Shown here piece by piece: positions 18,672 to 27,564 of a stretch of 64,000 bases of DNA. Made by a program: the position numbers and the translations under genes. The DNA is from Streptomyces hiroshimensis (lineage in GTDB: Bacteria; Actinomycetota; Actinomycetes; Streptomycetales; Streptomycetaceae). Below the pieces are notes generated by a model. The model saw only the letters and a list, made by a program, of their open reading frames with translations. It was not told the origin of the DNA and did no database searches. The stretch's first letter is position 1. Each line of letters opens with the position of its first letter. The DNA lies in the NCBI RefSeq assembly GCF_014650335.1, contig NZ_BMUT01000002.1, positions 110,725 to 174,724 of the forward strand. The letters run 5' to 3'.

Positions 18672-19997
18672 TTACTCCTTCACGTTCCCGCGCTCGATCT
18701 CCTCCGCGAGCTCTTCCGGCTCACGCCCCGGAGTCGGCAGGTCGAACTTCGTAATCGCGAACCGGAAAATCGCGTAGTAGACGACGGCGAAGCACAGCCC
18801 GATCGGAATGATGAGCCACGGCTTGGTCGCCAGCCCCCAGTTGATCACGTAGTCGATCAGGCCCGCCGAGAAGCTGAAGCCGTCGTGCACCCCCAGTCCC
18901 CAGCTCACCGCCATCGAGACGCCCGTCAGCAGCGCGTGCACCGCGTACAGCAGCGGCGCGATGAAGAGGAACGAGTACTCGATGGGCTCGGTGATGCCCG
19001 TGACGAAGGACGTCAGGCCCACCGAGAGCATCATGCCCGCCACCTCCTTGCGCCGGTGCGGCTTCGCGCAGTGCGCGATCGCCAGCGCCGCCGCCGGCAG
19101 CGCGAACATCATGATCGGGAAGAAGCCCGTCGTGAACTGGCCCGCGTGCGGATCGCCCGCCAGGAAGCGGTTGATGTCACCGTGCACCACCGTGCCGTCC
19201 GGCTTCGTGTAATCGCCGAACTGGAACCACATGAACGTATTGAGGAACTGGTGCAGGCCCACCACCAGCAGTGCGCGGTTCGCGACGCCGAAGACGCCGG
19301 CTCCCCCCGATCCCAGGTCCGACAGCCACTTGCTGAAGCTCGTCAGCGCATCGCCCACCGGCGGCCAGACGAACAGGCAGACCACCGCGAACAGCAGCGC
19401 CACGAACGACATCAGGATCGGCACCAGGCGCCGCCCGTTGAAGAAGCCCAGCCAGTCCACCAGCCGCACCCGGTGGAAGCGCATCCAGAACCACGCGCTG
19501 AGCAGGCCGATCACGATGCCGCCGAAGACCCCCGGGTTCTGGAAGCTCGCCGGGGACAGCTGCCCGCCCATGGAGACGCACACCCCGCTCCACAGCCCCG
19601 CCCCGGTGAACGTCGTCTCGGCCGGGCAGTCCTGCGGGAACTGGTGCAGCACGGAGAAGTAGACGAGGAAGGCCACCACGGCCGCCAGCGCCGTCGAGCC
19701 GTCCGCCTTCTTCGCCATCCCGATGGCCACGCCCACGCAGAAGAGCAGCGGCAGGCCGAGCCCCGAGTCCAGCAGGGCGCCGCCCGCGCCCGCGAAGACC
19801 TTCGCCACGTCCGTCCAGCCCAGCCCGTCCTTGCCGAAGACGTCGGGCTGGCCGAGCCGGTTGAGGATGCCCGCGGCCGGGAGCACCGCGATCGGCAGCT
19901 GGAGGCTGCGGCCCATCTTCTGCAGGTTGGAGAAGAGGGTCTGCCGGCGCTCCCGCCACCGGCCCTGCCCCGGTGCCGCCGTGGCGTCCGTGCTCAT
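18672..19997 (-). CDS. nagE1: PTS EIIC permease NagE1
   Basis: The 441-residue EIIC paralogue of nagE2 has the same framework: SLQLPIAVLPAAGILNRLGQ, FFPIMMFALPAAALAI and GITEPIEYSFLF. It lacks EIIA and EIIB domains and the long charged N-terminal extension. It contains a distinctive extra loop with Cys residues near FPQDCPAETTF (about residues 120-128). It is transcribed away from nagF across a region holding a near-consensus dre site, so the two are probably induced together when DasR is released. Substrate specificity (GlcNAc or a related amino sugar) is inferred from the family. Confidence 0.88.
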   Translation of the reverse strand: MSTDATAAPGQGRWRERRQTLFSNLQKMGRSLQLPIAVLPAAGILNRLGQPDVFGKDGLGWTDVAKVFAGAGGALLDSGLGLPLLFCVGVAIGMAKKADGSTALAAVVAFLVYFSVLHQFPQDCPAETTFTGAGLWSGVCVSMGGQLSPASFQNPGVFGGIVIGLLSAWFWMRFHRVRLVDWLGFFNGRRLVPILMSFVALLFAVVCLFVWPPVGDALTSFSKWLSDLGSGGAGVFGVANRALLVVGLHQFLNTFMWFQFGDYTKPDGTVVHGDINRFLAGDPHAGQFTTGFFPIMMFALPAAALAIAHCAKPHRRKEVAGMMLSVGLTSFVTGITEPIEYSFLFIAPLLYAVHALLTGVSMAVSWGLGVHDGFSFSAGLIDYVINWGLATKPWLIIPIGLCFAVVYYAIFRFAITKFDLPTPGREPEELAEEIERGNVKE

Positions 19998-20050
19998 CTG
20001 CGTCCTCCCGGCCGCCGCCCGGGCGACGGTCCACTCGGTACTTGCCGCAT

Positions 20051-20066
20051 ACTGGTGTAGACCACT
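20051..20066. promoter_or_regulatory. dre site (DasR) between nagE1 and nagF
   Basis: ACTGGTGTAGACCACT matches the dre consensus at 15 of 16 positions. It lies 54 bp upstream of the nagE1 start (minus strand) and 134 bp upstream of nagF, so one site can serve both promoters. DasR represses amino-sugar uptake genes and is released by phosphorylated amino sugars. Confidence 0.88.
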
Positions 20067-20200
20067 TATGCGAGGTGGTGAGTGAGGCCATCCTGTGCCG
20101 GATGGCGGACATTTGCCCGCATAGTTGGGCTGAACGTGGTTTACCGTGTGGAAGCCGGTCGGTGGTACCGCCGAAGGGCCGAAGACAACCAGGAGTGGAC

Positions 20201-20434
20201 ATGGCCAGCAAGGCTGAGAAGATCGTCGCCGGCCTCGGCGGCATCGACAACATCGAGGAGATCGAGGGCTGCATCACCCGTCTCCGCACCGAGGTGGCCG
20301 ACCCGGAGCTGGTCGACGAGGCCGCGCTCAAGGCCGCCGGCGCCCACGGCGTCGTCAAGATGGGCACCGCCATCCAGGTCGTCATCGGCACCGACGCCGA
20401 CCCGATCGCCGGTGAGATCGAAGACATGATGTGA
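20201..20434 (+). CDS. nagF: GlcNAc PTS EIIB component NagF
   Basis: The 77-residue single-domain EIIB protein receives phosphate from EIIA (Crr) and passes it to the sugar bound by NagE2 or NagE1. The phosphorylated cysteine is C24 in [10 protein letters not shown], the classic EIIB glucose-family motif. The remainder, [17 protein letters not shown] and [16 protein letters not shown], fits the family. AGGAG at 20191-20195 sets the start; a long in-frame frame upstream is not used. It is divergent from nagE1 and followed by a strong terminator. Confidence 0.94.
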   Translation: MASKAEKIVAGLGGIDNIEEIEGCITRLRTEVADPELVDEAALKAAGAHGVVKMGTAIQVVIGTDADPIAGEIEDMM

Positions 20435-20451
20435 GCCACCCGGCTCACCCG

Positions 20452-20500
20452 CGAAGGGCCCCGCTCCCGGAACCCGCAGGATCCGGAACGGGGCCCTTCG
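20452..20500 (+). terminator. Terminator after nagF
   Basis: A perfect 12-bp stem pairs CGAAGGGCCCCG with CGGGGCCCTTCG around a 25-nt loop, 18 bp after the nagF stop codon. Confidence 0.75.
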
Positions 20501-20509
20501 TGATGCCAG

Positions 20510-20515
20510 TAGGCT
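20510..20515 (+). promoter_or_regulatory. -10 box (TAGGCT) of rph, leaderless
   Basis: TAGGCT ends 7 nt before the rph ATG and there is no Shine-Dalgarno in the short space after the nagF terminator, so a leaderless mRNA is likely. Confidence 0.5.
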
Positions 20516-20522
20516 CATCACC

Positions 20523-21254
<732 letters not shown>

Positions 21255-21293
21255 GCGACCGCCGGGCAACCACCGGAGGGATCCGGAGCGTTC

Positions 21294-21335
21294 CTACGGG
21301 CGTACGGCCGGGAAGACCGGGCCGTACGCCCGTAG
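21294..21335 (+). terminator. Terminator after rph
   Basis: A perfect 16-bp stem pairs CTACGGGCGTACGGCC with GGCCGTACGCCCGTAG around a 10-nt loop, 40 bp after the rph stop codon. Confidence 0.78.
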
Positions 21336-21360
21336 CAGTCTCACAGGGGAGGGAACCCTC

Positions 21361-21741
21361 ATGCCCGCACGTAAGGCAGCACTGGCACTGGCCGCCGCCG
21401 CGCTCGCCGTACCGCTCGCCGCCGGCTGCTCCACCGCCCAGAAGGCCGTGGACTGCGCCCGCCTGGGCCTGGAGATATCGGACGACGTCGACGACCTCCA
21501 GCGCAGCGTCACCGACACGGCGTCCGACACCGACAACGCGGGCAAGATCCTCGACAACCTCGAGAAGGACACGAAGAAGCTCAAGGACAAGAGCGGCAAT
21601 GTCGACGTCGGCAAGGCTCTCGACCACCTCCAGAAGGCCATCGGGAACGTCCGCGACGCCCTGCGGGACGACAAGAACCCGGACCTCACGCCGCTGACGG
21701 ACGCGGCGGGCGAGCTGTCGAAGGTGTGCACGTCGAAGTAG
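21361..21741 (+). CDS. Small secreted lipoprotein, unknown function
   Basis: The 126-residue product has a lipoprotein signal ending in the lipobox LAAGC, with the lipidated cysteine at residue 23. The mature part is helical and charged (SDDVDDLQRSVTDTASDTDNA, then heptad-like KILDNLEKDTKKLKD), so a coiled-coil or helical-bundle fold is likely. A cysteine near the C-terminus (KVCTSK) may pair with C33. I do not recognise the family. GGGGAGGG at 21346-21353 is a strong Shine-Dalgarno. It lies between rph and rdgB. Confidence 0.8.
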   Translation: MPARKAALALAAAALAVPLAAGCSTAQKAVDCARLGLEISDDVDDLQRSVTDTASDTDNAGKILDNLEKDTKKLKDKSGNVDVGKALDHLQKAIGNVRDALRDDKNPDLTPLTDAAGELSKVCTSK

Positions 21742-21767
21742 GCCGCAGCGGACCGGGGGAGGGCCGG

Positions 21768-21773
21768 GATAAT
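21768..21773 (+). promoter_or_regulatory. -10 box (GATAAT) of rdgB, leaderless
   Basis: GATAAT ends 6 nt before the rdgB ATG. A GGGGGAGGG stretch lies too far upstream (about 17 nt) to be an ideal Shine-Dalgarno, so a leaderless start is favoured. Confidence 0.5.
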
Positions 21774-21779
21774 CGCCGT

Positions 21780-22382
21780 ATGAAGCGCCTGATCCTCGCC
21801 ACCCGCAACGCCAACAAGGTCACCGAGCTCCGCGCCATCCTGGAGGCGGCCGGCCTCGACGTCGAGCTCGTCGGCGCCGACGCCTACCCCGAGATCCCGG
21901 ACGTCAAGGAGACCGGCGTCACCTTCGCCGAGAACGCCCTCCTCAAGGCCCACGCCCTCGCCCGGGCCACCGGCTTCCCGGCCGTCGCCGACGACTCGGG
22001 CCTGTGCGTGGACGTCCTGAACGGCGCCCCCGGCATCTTCTCCGCCCGCTGGGCCGGCCGCCACGGCAACGACAAGGCCAACCTGGACCTCCTCCTCGCC
22101 CAGCTCTCCGACATCGCCGAGGAACACCGCGGCGCCCACTTCGCCTGCGCGGCGGCCCTGGCTCTGCCGGACGGCACGGAGCGCGTGGTGGAGGGCCGCC
22201 TGGAGGGGACCCTGCGCCACGAGCCGGCGGGCGGCGGCGGCTTCGGCTACGACCCGGTCCTGCAGCCCCTGGGCGAGAGTCGCACCTGCGCCGAACTGAC
22301 GGCGGAGGAGAAGAACGCGATCAGCCACCGCGGGAAGGCGTTCCGGGGGCTGGTGCCGGTGGTGCGCGAGCTGCTGGGCTGA
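21780..22382 (+). CDS. rdgB: RdgB/HAM1 non-canonical purine NTP pyrophosphatase
   Basis: The 200-residue house-cleaning enzyme hydrolyses dITP, XTP and ITP to the monophosphates. Motifs are the N-terminal LILATRNANKVTELRAIL, the catalytic region TFAENALLKAHALA and ADDSGLCVDVLNGAPGIFS, and GGGGFGYDPVL. The end, AELTAEEKNAISHRGKAF, is also diagnostic. Length and motif order are complete. The ATG at 21780 begins the conserved strand; a longer frame from 21726 would overlap the lipoprotein gene. Confidence 0.96.
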   Translation: MKRLILATRNANKVTELRAILEAAGLDVELVGADAYPEIPDVKETGVTFAENALLKAHALARATGFPAVADDSGLCVDVLNGAPGIFSARWAGRHGNDKANLDLLLAQLSDIAEEHRGAHFACAAALALPDGTERVVEGRLEGTLRHEPAGGGGFGYDPVLQPLGESRTCAELTAEEKNAISHRGKAFRGLVPVVRELLG

Positions 22383-22384
22383 AG

Positions 22385-22441
22385 CACAGACGGAGCGGAC
22401 CGCAGACGGAGCGGACCACAGGCAGAGCCGACCACAGACGG
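22385..22441. repeat. 3.5 copies of a 16-bp tandem repeat after rdgB
   Basis: Units of CACAGACGGAGCGGAC and close variants start at 22385, 22401 and 22417, with a partial copy at 22433. The array begins 3 bp after the rdgB stop codon and runs directly into the terminator stem. Confidence 0.8.
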
Positions 22442-22474
22442 AAGGGCCGTCCCGCCGGTGCGGGACGGCCCTTC
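22441..22474 (+). terminator. Terminator after rdgB
   Basis: GAAGGGCCGTCCCG pairs perfectly with CGGGACGGCCCTTC around a 6-nt loop. It may also act on the convergent tRNA transcript. Confidence 0.8.
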
Positions 22475-22483
22475 GTGTGTCCG

Positions 22484-22567
22484 TGCGGCCGGAGGGACTC
22501 GAACCCTCACGGGTGTTACCCCACTGGGACCTAAACCCAGCGTGACTGCCAATTCCACCACGGCCGC
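22484..22567 (-). tRNA. tRNA-Leu (anticodon UAG)
   Basis: On the minus strand an 84-nt cloverleaf folds with acceptor stem GCGGCCG/CGGCCGC. The anticodon stem is CTGGG/CCCAG with loop TTTAGGT, giving anticodon TAG (UAG in RNA). A long variable arm (class II) and the T-loop GGTTCGAGTCC are present. The CCA end is not encoded. The 3' end faces the rdgB terminator. Confidence 0.95.
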
Positions 22568-22659
22568 GAGGCGCTGACCATGCTATCGGGCCGGCCGCCG
22601 GCCCTGTAGGCGGACCGGCCAAGCCGGCCCGTGCGCACCTCCGCGCACCCCACGGACCG

Positions 22660-24153
22660 TCAGAACTTCGGTTCGGGGGACCGGGACGTGACGATCTCCT
22701 CCGCCTCCTCCCGCGTCGCCACCGCCGGCGGTGAGCCCTCCAGCGGCTGCCGGGCCGTCTCCCGCATGAAGGCGACCGCGACCATGCCGATCAGCGCAGC
22801 GCCCGCCGTGTAGAACGCCGGCGTCATGTCGCTGCCCGTGGCGTGGATCAGGGCCGTGATCACCAGGGGTGTCGTACCGCCGAAGAGGGACGTGGAGATG
22901 TTGTAGCCGATGGCCAGGGAGCCGTAGCGGACGTGGGTGGGGAAGAGGGCGGGGAGGACGGCGGACATCGTGCCGAGGAGACACACCAGGGGCAGGCCGA
23001 GCATCAGCATGCCGCCGAGGACCGCGGCGAGGCTGCCCTGCTTGAGCAGCAGGAACGCCGGGGCCGACAGTGCGACGAAGCCGCCCAGGCCCGCCATCAG
23101 CAGCGGCTTGCGGCCGATGCGGTCGCTGAGCCGGCCCACGCCGGTGATGACGGCCATCAGCAGGACCATCGTGGCGATGAGGATCAGCAGGCCGTGCGTG
23201 TCGTCGTAGCCGAGCTGGTCGGTCAGGTACGTCGGCATGTACGACAGCAGCATGTAGTCGGTGATGCCGTACGCCCCGGCCAGGACGATGCACAGCAGCA
23301 GCCGCGCCCACTGCGCGGTGAAGATCTCCTTGAGTTCGGTGCCGCCGGTCTCCTCTTCCTCCTCCAGCTTCCGGAAGGCCGGGGTGTCCTCCAGCTTCAT
23401 CCGCAGGTAGAGGCCGACGAGGCCGAGCGGGCCGGCGACGAGGAAGGGGACGCGCCAGCCCCAGTCGGTCATCGCGTCGCCGCCGAGGGCTGAGGTCATG
23501 GCGGTGACGAGGCCGGCCGCGCCGACGTACCCGGCCAGGGTGCCGAATTCGAGGAAGCTGCCGAAGTAGCCGCGGCGCTTGTCGGGCGCGTACTCGGCGA
23601 TGAAGGTCGCGGCGCCCCCGTACTCGCCGCCGGTGGAGAAGCCCTGCAGCATCCGGAAGCAGATCAGCAGCACGGGTGACCAGAAGCCGATGGCCGCGTA
23701 CGACGGGATCAGGCCGATGGCGAAGGTGCCGGAGGCCATCAGCACCATCGTCAGGGCCAGGACGCGCTTGCGGCCGATCCGGTCGCCGAGCGGGCCGAAG
23801 AACATCCCGCCGAGCGGCCGGACGAGGAAGGCCACGGCGAAGGTCGCGAGCGAGGACAGCAGGCGCACCGTGTCGTTCCCGGAGGGGAAGAAGACGTTTC
23901 CGAGGGTGACGGCGAGATAGCTGTAGATGCCGAAGTCGAACCACTCCATGGCATTGCCGAGCGCCGCCGCCTTGACCGCCCGTCTGACCGTCCGCTCGTC
24001 CGTGACGGTGATGTCCGTGCGCCGCAGCCGCGGGTTGCGGCGGCGGGCGACGGCCCGGAAGAGGGCCGGGTGGCGTCTGACGGCGGCCGGGTCGTGCCCG
24101 GCGTTCCCGGCGGTCCCGTTGTTCCCGGCCTCGGTGCTGCTGCCGTTGGGCAC
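22660..24153 (-). CDS. MFS transporter, ProP-like (proline/betaine or metabolite:H+ symporter)
   Basis: The 497-residue protein has 12 membrane segments. Its MHS-family motifs are GNAMEWFDFGIYSYLAV, VRPLGGMFFGPLGDRIGRK (loop 2-3), RMLQGFSTGGEYGGAATF and GRLSDRIGRKPLL (loop 8-9). These place it with ProP/ShiA-type proton symporters for osmolytes or organic acids; the substrate is not deducible. It has a roughly 50-residue hydrophilic N-terminal extension rich in Asn, Gly and Arg. The start is a GTG at 24153. It is transcribed away from the coupled pair at 24388. Confidence 0.9.
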   Translation of the reverse strand: MPNGSSTEAGNNGTAGNAGHDPAAVRRHPALFRAVARRRNPRLRRTDITVTDERTVRRAVKAAALGNAMEWFDFGIYSYLAVTLGNVFFPSGNDTVRLLSSLATFAVAFLVRPLGGMFFGPLGDRIGRKRVLALTMVLMASGTFAIGLIPSYAAIGFWSPVLLICFRMLQGFSTGGEYGGAATFIAEYAPDKRRGYFGSFLEFGTLAGYVGAAGLVTAMTSALGGDAMTDWGWRVPFLVAGPLGLVGLYLRMKLEDTPAFRKLEEEEETGGTELKEIFTAQWARLLLCIVLAGAYGITDYMLLSYMPTYLTDQLGYDDTHGLLILIATMVLLMAVITGVGRLSDRIGRKPLLMAGLGGFVALSAPAFLLLKQGSLAAVLGGMLMLGLPLVCLLGTMSAVLPALFPTHVRYGSLAIGYNISTSLFGGTTPLVITALIHATGSDMTPAFYTAGAALIGMVAVAFMRETARQPLEGSPPAVATREEAEEIVTSRSPEPKF

Positions 24154-24387
24154 GGCTCGGCCCCCTCACGGTTGCGCGGCGTTGCGTACGGGCCTGCGTC
24201 TGCACGCTGTGCCGCGGCTCAAACCGGTGCGCCCGCCGATAGGGAGATTGGTCACGCCCGGCGCCCGGCGCGCCCCGGAAGCTGATATAGGCATGAAGGG
24301 AACGCGCGGCCCGATTTCACCGTCCCTCACAGCGGGGACGTACAGCAGCCGGACCCACGAACACCGGAAAGACCAGAGAGAGGGCCG

Positions 24388-24915
24388 ATGGCCGACCGTG
24401 TTGCGCCCCGCCGCCCCGGCATGCGCACCGTCCTGGCGATCTTCGCGGCGGTGACGGTGCTGGCGCTCGGCGGCGTGTGGTTCAGCCGGGCCGAGGACCG
24501 GTCGGGCACGGTCGCCAACGCCCCGAAGACGGCGGCGGCGCAGAAGGCGCACCCCGTCCGGGAAGCGGCGGAGGCGACGCCGGAGCGGGCCCCGCGGGAG
24601 ATGCCGGGCGTGCGCGAGTGCGGGGTCGGCAAGCCGGTCGTGGAGCCGAAGATCATCACGCTGAACTGCTCGAACGCCGGGGTGGTGGCCAGCGACATCA
24701 AGTGGGACTCGTTCGGTGCCGACGGCGCGGACGGCTCCGGCGTGGTGCTGGTCTCGGGCGCGGCCGGCGGCGGTTCCCCGGCCTCCTTCCCGGCGCGGCT
24801 GCGGCTGTACGACGTCACGAAGGTCGACGGCATGATGGCCTTCACGGGCATCGAGGTCAGCTACACGGGTGCCACCCCCCATGCGAAGGCGAAAGAGGTG
24901 TACACGATCGCGTGA
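24388..24915 (+). CDS. Membrane-anchored extracytoplasmic protein coupled to a sensor kinase
   Basis: The 175-residue product has a short basic N-terminus, one hydrophobic anchor (about residues 13-31) and an outside domain with two cysteines (RECGVGKP and LNCSNA), probably a disulfide. The domain runs KPVVEPKIITLNCSNAG...IKWDSFGADGAD and ends in a beta-rich LRLYDVTKV...IEVSYTGATP, suggesting a small immunoglobulin-like or lipocalin-like beta fold. I do not recognise the family. The last codon overlaps the start of the histidine kinase gene (TGATG), so the two are coupled and the protein may be a ligand-binding partner of the kinase. GAGAGAGGG precedes the ATG. Confidence 0.75.
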   Translation: MADRVAPRRPGMRTVLAIFAAVTVLALGGVWFSRAEDRSGTVANAPKTAAAQKAHPVREAAEATPERAPREMPGVRECGVGKPVVEPKIITLNCSNAGVVASDIKWDSFGADGADGSGVVLVSGAAGGGSPASFPARLRLYDVTKVDGMMAFTGIEVSYTGATPHAKAKEVYTIA

Positions 24916-26156
24916 TGGGTATCCGTGGCCGGATCGCCCTCGCGATCTCCTTCGTCACCGCGCTCGCCGTCGTGGTGCTGGGGCTGGCCGTGCACCACAT
25001 CTCCGCGGCGGAGCGCGACCGGCAGGCCCAGGCCTACCAGGACGACCTGCTGAGTTCGGCGCTGCAGATCTACCAGCGCGACAGCACGCTCGCCCTGGGC
25101 GCCCAACTGGACGATGCGGCGCTGCCGTTCCCGCTGGCGCAGGCCGTGGCGCGGGGCCGCTCGGGTACGTACATCAGCGGCGGGGAGGACCCGCGGGTGT
25201 GGGCGGCCACGGCGGTCGGCGGCGACAAGGTGCTGTCGGTGTCGGCCCCCTACCCGGACCGCGATCCGCTGATGACGGCGCTGGACAAGGCGCTGCTGGT
25301 GGCGGGTGCGGCGACGGTGGCGCTGATGGCGGTGGTCGCCTGGTTCGTGGCGCAGAGCCTGTCGCGGCGGCTGCGGATGAGTGCGGCCGCGGCCCGGCGG
25401 ATCGCGGCGGGCGAGCCGCCGGACGCGGAGGCGCTGGCGGCCGGCGGCCGGGACGAGGTCGCGGAGCTGGGCCGCTCCGTGCACCACATGGCGACGTCGC
25501 TGGCGGCGCGCGTGGAGGCGGAGCGGGAGTTCACGGCGGACGTCGCGCACGAGCTGCGCACACCGGTGGCCGGGCTCGTGGCCTCGGCGGAGCTGCTGCC
25601 GCACCCGCGCGCGGTGGAGATGGTGCGCGAGCGCGCGCAGACGATGCGGGTGCTGGTGGAGGACCTGCTGGAGGTGTCCCGGCTGGACGCCGGCCGGGAG
25701 CGCGCCCAGCTGGACGCCGTGGAGCTGCCCACGCTGGTGCGCGGGATCGTCAAGCGGGCCCAGGGCCAGCGCGGCGTGAACGACGTCGCGGTCGACGTGG
25801 TCGGCGAGGGCCGGATCGTGGCGACCGACGCCCGCCGGGTGGAGCGCATCCTGGTGAACATCCTGGCCAACGCGGCGAAGCACGGGAAGCCGCCGATCGA
25901 GGTCACGGTGGAGGGCACGCGGATCGTGGTGCGCGACCACGGCGACGGCTATCCGCCGGACCTGGTGGACCAGGGCCCGCGCCGCTTCCGCACCGCGGCC
26001 CCGGAGCGCGGCACGGGCCACGGCCTGGGGCTGACGATCGCGGTGGGCCAGGCGGTGGTCCTGGGGGCACGGCTGGAGTTCGGCACGGCGGACGGCGGAG
26101 GCGCGCGGGCGGTCCTGGAACTACCGGAGGCGGAGGCTCCTGCGGAGGGCGAGTGA
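24915..26156 (+). CDS. Sensor histidine kinase, no response regulator nearby
   Basis: The 413-residue kinase has a first membrane helix (about residues 8-27), an extracytoplasmic loop of about 95 residues, a second helix (125-148) and a HAMP linker. A HisKA domain carries the phospho-acceptor H212 in FTADVAHELRTPVAGL. The HATPase part has its N-box ILVNILANAAKHG, G1 VRDHGDGYP and G2 GTGHGLGLTIA. All catalytic boxes look intact. No response-regulator gene is adjacent, so it is an orphan by position. It is translationally coupled to the upstream anchored protein. Confidence 0.9.
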   Translation: MGIRGRIALAISFVTALAVVVLGLAVHHISAAERDRQAQAYQDDLLSSALQIYQRDSTLALGAQLDDAALPFPLAQAVARGRSGTYISGGEDPRVWAATAVGGDKVLSVSAPYPDRDPLMTALDKALLVAGAATVALMAVVAWFVAQSLSRRLRMSAAAARRIAAGEPPDAEALAAGGRDEVAELGRSVHHMATSLAARVEAEREFTADVAHELRTPVAGLVASAELLPHPRAVEMVRERAQTMRVLVEDLLEVSRLDAGRERAQLDAVELPTLVRGIVKRAQGQRGVNDVAVDVVGEGRIVATDARRVERILVNILANAAKHGKPPIEVTVEGTRIVVRDHGDGYPPDLVDQGPRRFRTAAPERGTGHGLGLTIAVGQAVVLGARLEFGTADGGGARAVLELPEAEAPAEGE

Positions 26157-26163
26157 CGGATGA

Positions 26164-26186
26164 CGGGCTTGAAGAGATCAAGCCCG
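26164..26186. terminator. Hairpin between histidine kinase and bcp
   Basis: CGGGCTTGA pairs perfectly with TCAAGCCCG around an AGAGA loop, between convergent genes, 7 bp after the kinase stop codon and 15 bp beyond the end of bcp. Confidence 0.6.
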
Positions 26187-26200
26187 CCCGGCGTCCGGCC

Positions 26201-26668
26201 TTACAGGCCCAGGTCCTTGATGATCTTCGCTACGTGGCCCGTGGCCTTCACGTTGTAGAGCGCGCGCTCGACCTTCCCGTCCTCGTCGACGATCACCGTC
26301 GACCGGATCACCCCGGTGACGGTCTTCCCGTACAGCTTCTTCTCGCCGAACGCCCCGTACGCCTCCAGCACCTTCTTCTCGGGGTCGCCGACGAGCGTGA
26401 CCTTGAGGCTCTCCTTCTCGCGGAACTTCGCGAGCTTCTCCGGCTTGTCGGGGGAGACGCCGATCACGTCGTAGCCGTGGCCGGCGAGGAAGTCGAGGTT
26501 GTCGGTGAAGTCGCAGGCCTGCTTGGTGCAGCCGGGGGTGAGCGCGGCGGGGTAGAAGTAGACGATCACCTTGCGGCCCTTGCGGTCCGCGAGCGAGACC
26601 GGGTTGCCGTCGGCGTCGGGAAGGGTGAAGGCGGGGGCGGTGTCACCGGGCTGCAGTCGCTCGCTCAT
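26201..26668 (-). CDS. bcp: Thioredoxin-dependent peroxiredoxin Bcp/PrxQ
   Basis: The 155-residue peroxiredoxin reduces hydroperoxides with electrons from thioredoxin. The catalytic motif is YPAALTPGCTKQACDF, with peroxidatic C47 and resolving C52 five residues later, the typical PrxQ spacing. Note AALTPGC in place of the more common KDNTPGC or KAMTPGC. The frame continues upstream to 27607, but the ATG at 26668 starts the conserved MSERLQPGDTAPAFTLPDADG. Confidence 0.95.
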   Translation of the reverse strand: MSERLQPGDTAPAFTLPDADGNPVSLADRKGRKVIVYFYPAALTPGCTKQACDFTDNLDFLAGHGYDVIGVSPDKPEKLAKFREKESLKVTLVGDPEKKVLEAYGAFGEKKLYGKTVTGVIRSTVIVDEDGKVERALYNVKATGHVAKIIKDLGL

Positions 26669-26809
26669 GGCTCTCCTCGGGTCGTGGGCCTGCGTCCCGA
26701 GCGTAGTCACCGGCCCGATCGGGGGTGCCGCGGGGCACGGGGTCCGGCGAGCTGACAGACTGTCGTCATCACTCATCATCACTCTTATCGAGACGACGGA
26801 GGCAGCGCG

Positions 26810-27130
26810 GTGTCGGAAGCCAGGACCCCTGCGCAGATCGAGGCGGACATCGCCCGCAGGCGGAGCGAGCTCGCCGTGACGCTCGACGAGATCGGCGTGC
26901 GGATGCACCCGGCCACGATCATGGGCGACGCGAAGGCGAAGGTCGCCGCGAAGGTGGACCACACCGCGGGCCGCGCCTGCGCGGCGGCGCACCGCCTGGT
27001 GTCGGACGCGAAGGCGCGCTTCACCACCGAGGAGGGCGCTCCCCGCCTGGAGCGGATCGTACCGGTGGCGATGGTCGCCGTCGGTGTGATCGGGCTGATC
27101 GCCGTATCGTCGAAGCGCCGCGGGGCGTAG
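26810..27130 (+). CDS. DUF3618 membrane-tail protein
   Basis: The 106-residue product opens RTPAQIEADIARRRSELAVTLDEI, the DUF3618 signature, continues with an Ala/Lys-rich helix and ends with one hydrophobic segment (about residues 83-100) and a basic tail. This fits a tail-anchored helical protein. DUF3618 proteins are common in actinobacteria, often near stress genes; the function is unknown. The start is a GTG at 26810 after CGGAGG. It is divergent from bcp. Confidence 0.85.
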   Translation: MSEARTPAQIEADIARRRSELAVTLDEIGVRMHPATIMGDAKAKVAAKVDHTAGRACAAAHRLVSDAKARFTTEEGAPRLERIVPVAMVAVGVIGLIAVSSKRRGA

Positions 27131-27181
27131 CTCACATCCGCGGATCCGTGATCTGTGGCCGCGGGGCCGCGTGCGGGCGGG

Positions 27182-27187
27182 TACGGT
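27182..27187 (+). promoter_or_regulatory. -10 box (TACGGT) of GroES-like gene, leaderless
   Basis: TACGGT ends 7 nt before the GTG at 27195, with no Shine-Dalgarno between. Confidence 0.45.
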
Positions 27188-27194
27188 CGTCTGC

Positions 27195-27536
27195 GTGAGT
27201 ACGAACACCACGCACGACAAGCTGCCCATCCGGATGCTGCACGACCGCGTGCTGGTCCGGACCGACATCCCGGAGGGCGAGCGCCGGTCCTCCGGCGGCA
27301 TCGTCATTCCCGCGACGGCGGCGGTGGGCCGCCGGCTGGCCTGGGCCGAGGTGGTGGCGGTCGGGCAGAGCGTGCGCACGGTGGAGCCGGGCGACCGCGT
27401 GCTGTACGACCCCGAGGACCGCGCCGAGGTCGAGGTCCGGGGCGTGGCGTACGTGCTGATGCGCGAGCGCGATCTGCACGCCGTGGCCGCGGAGCGGCTG
27501 GAGGGGTCCGAGGACTCGACGGGGCTGTACCTGTAG
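27195..27536 (+). CDS. GroES-like co-chaperonin homologue
   Basis: The 113-residue protein has the Cpn10 pattern: PIRMLHDRVLVR-x4-PEGERRSSGGIVIP, then VVAVGQSVRTVEPGDRVLYD and a C-terminal region extended beyond true GroES. The mobile-loop region (SSGGIVIP) is kept. No groEL is adjacent, so this is a second, divergent GroES-like protein rather than the main co-chaperonin. From memory it is conserved at this place in Streptomyces. The GTG start at 27195 is preferred over an ATG at 27171 because of the -10 position. Confidence 0.82.
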   Translation: MSTNTTHDKLPIRMLHDRVLVRTDIPEGERRSSGGIVIPATAAVGRRLAWAEVVAVGQSVRTVEPGDRVLYDPEDRAEVEVRGVAYVLMRERDLHAVAAERLEGSEDSTGLYL

Positions 27537-27564
27537 TACGCCCCTTTTGGTACGGTTGTCTGAA

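Noticed and set aside
27195..27536. Primary groES
   Set aside because: No groEL follows, the sequence is divergent and the C-terminus is extended; it is a GroES-like paralogue.
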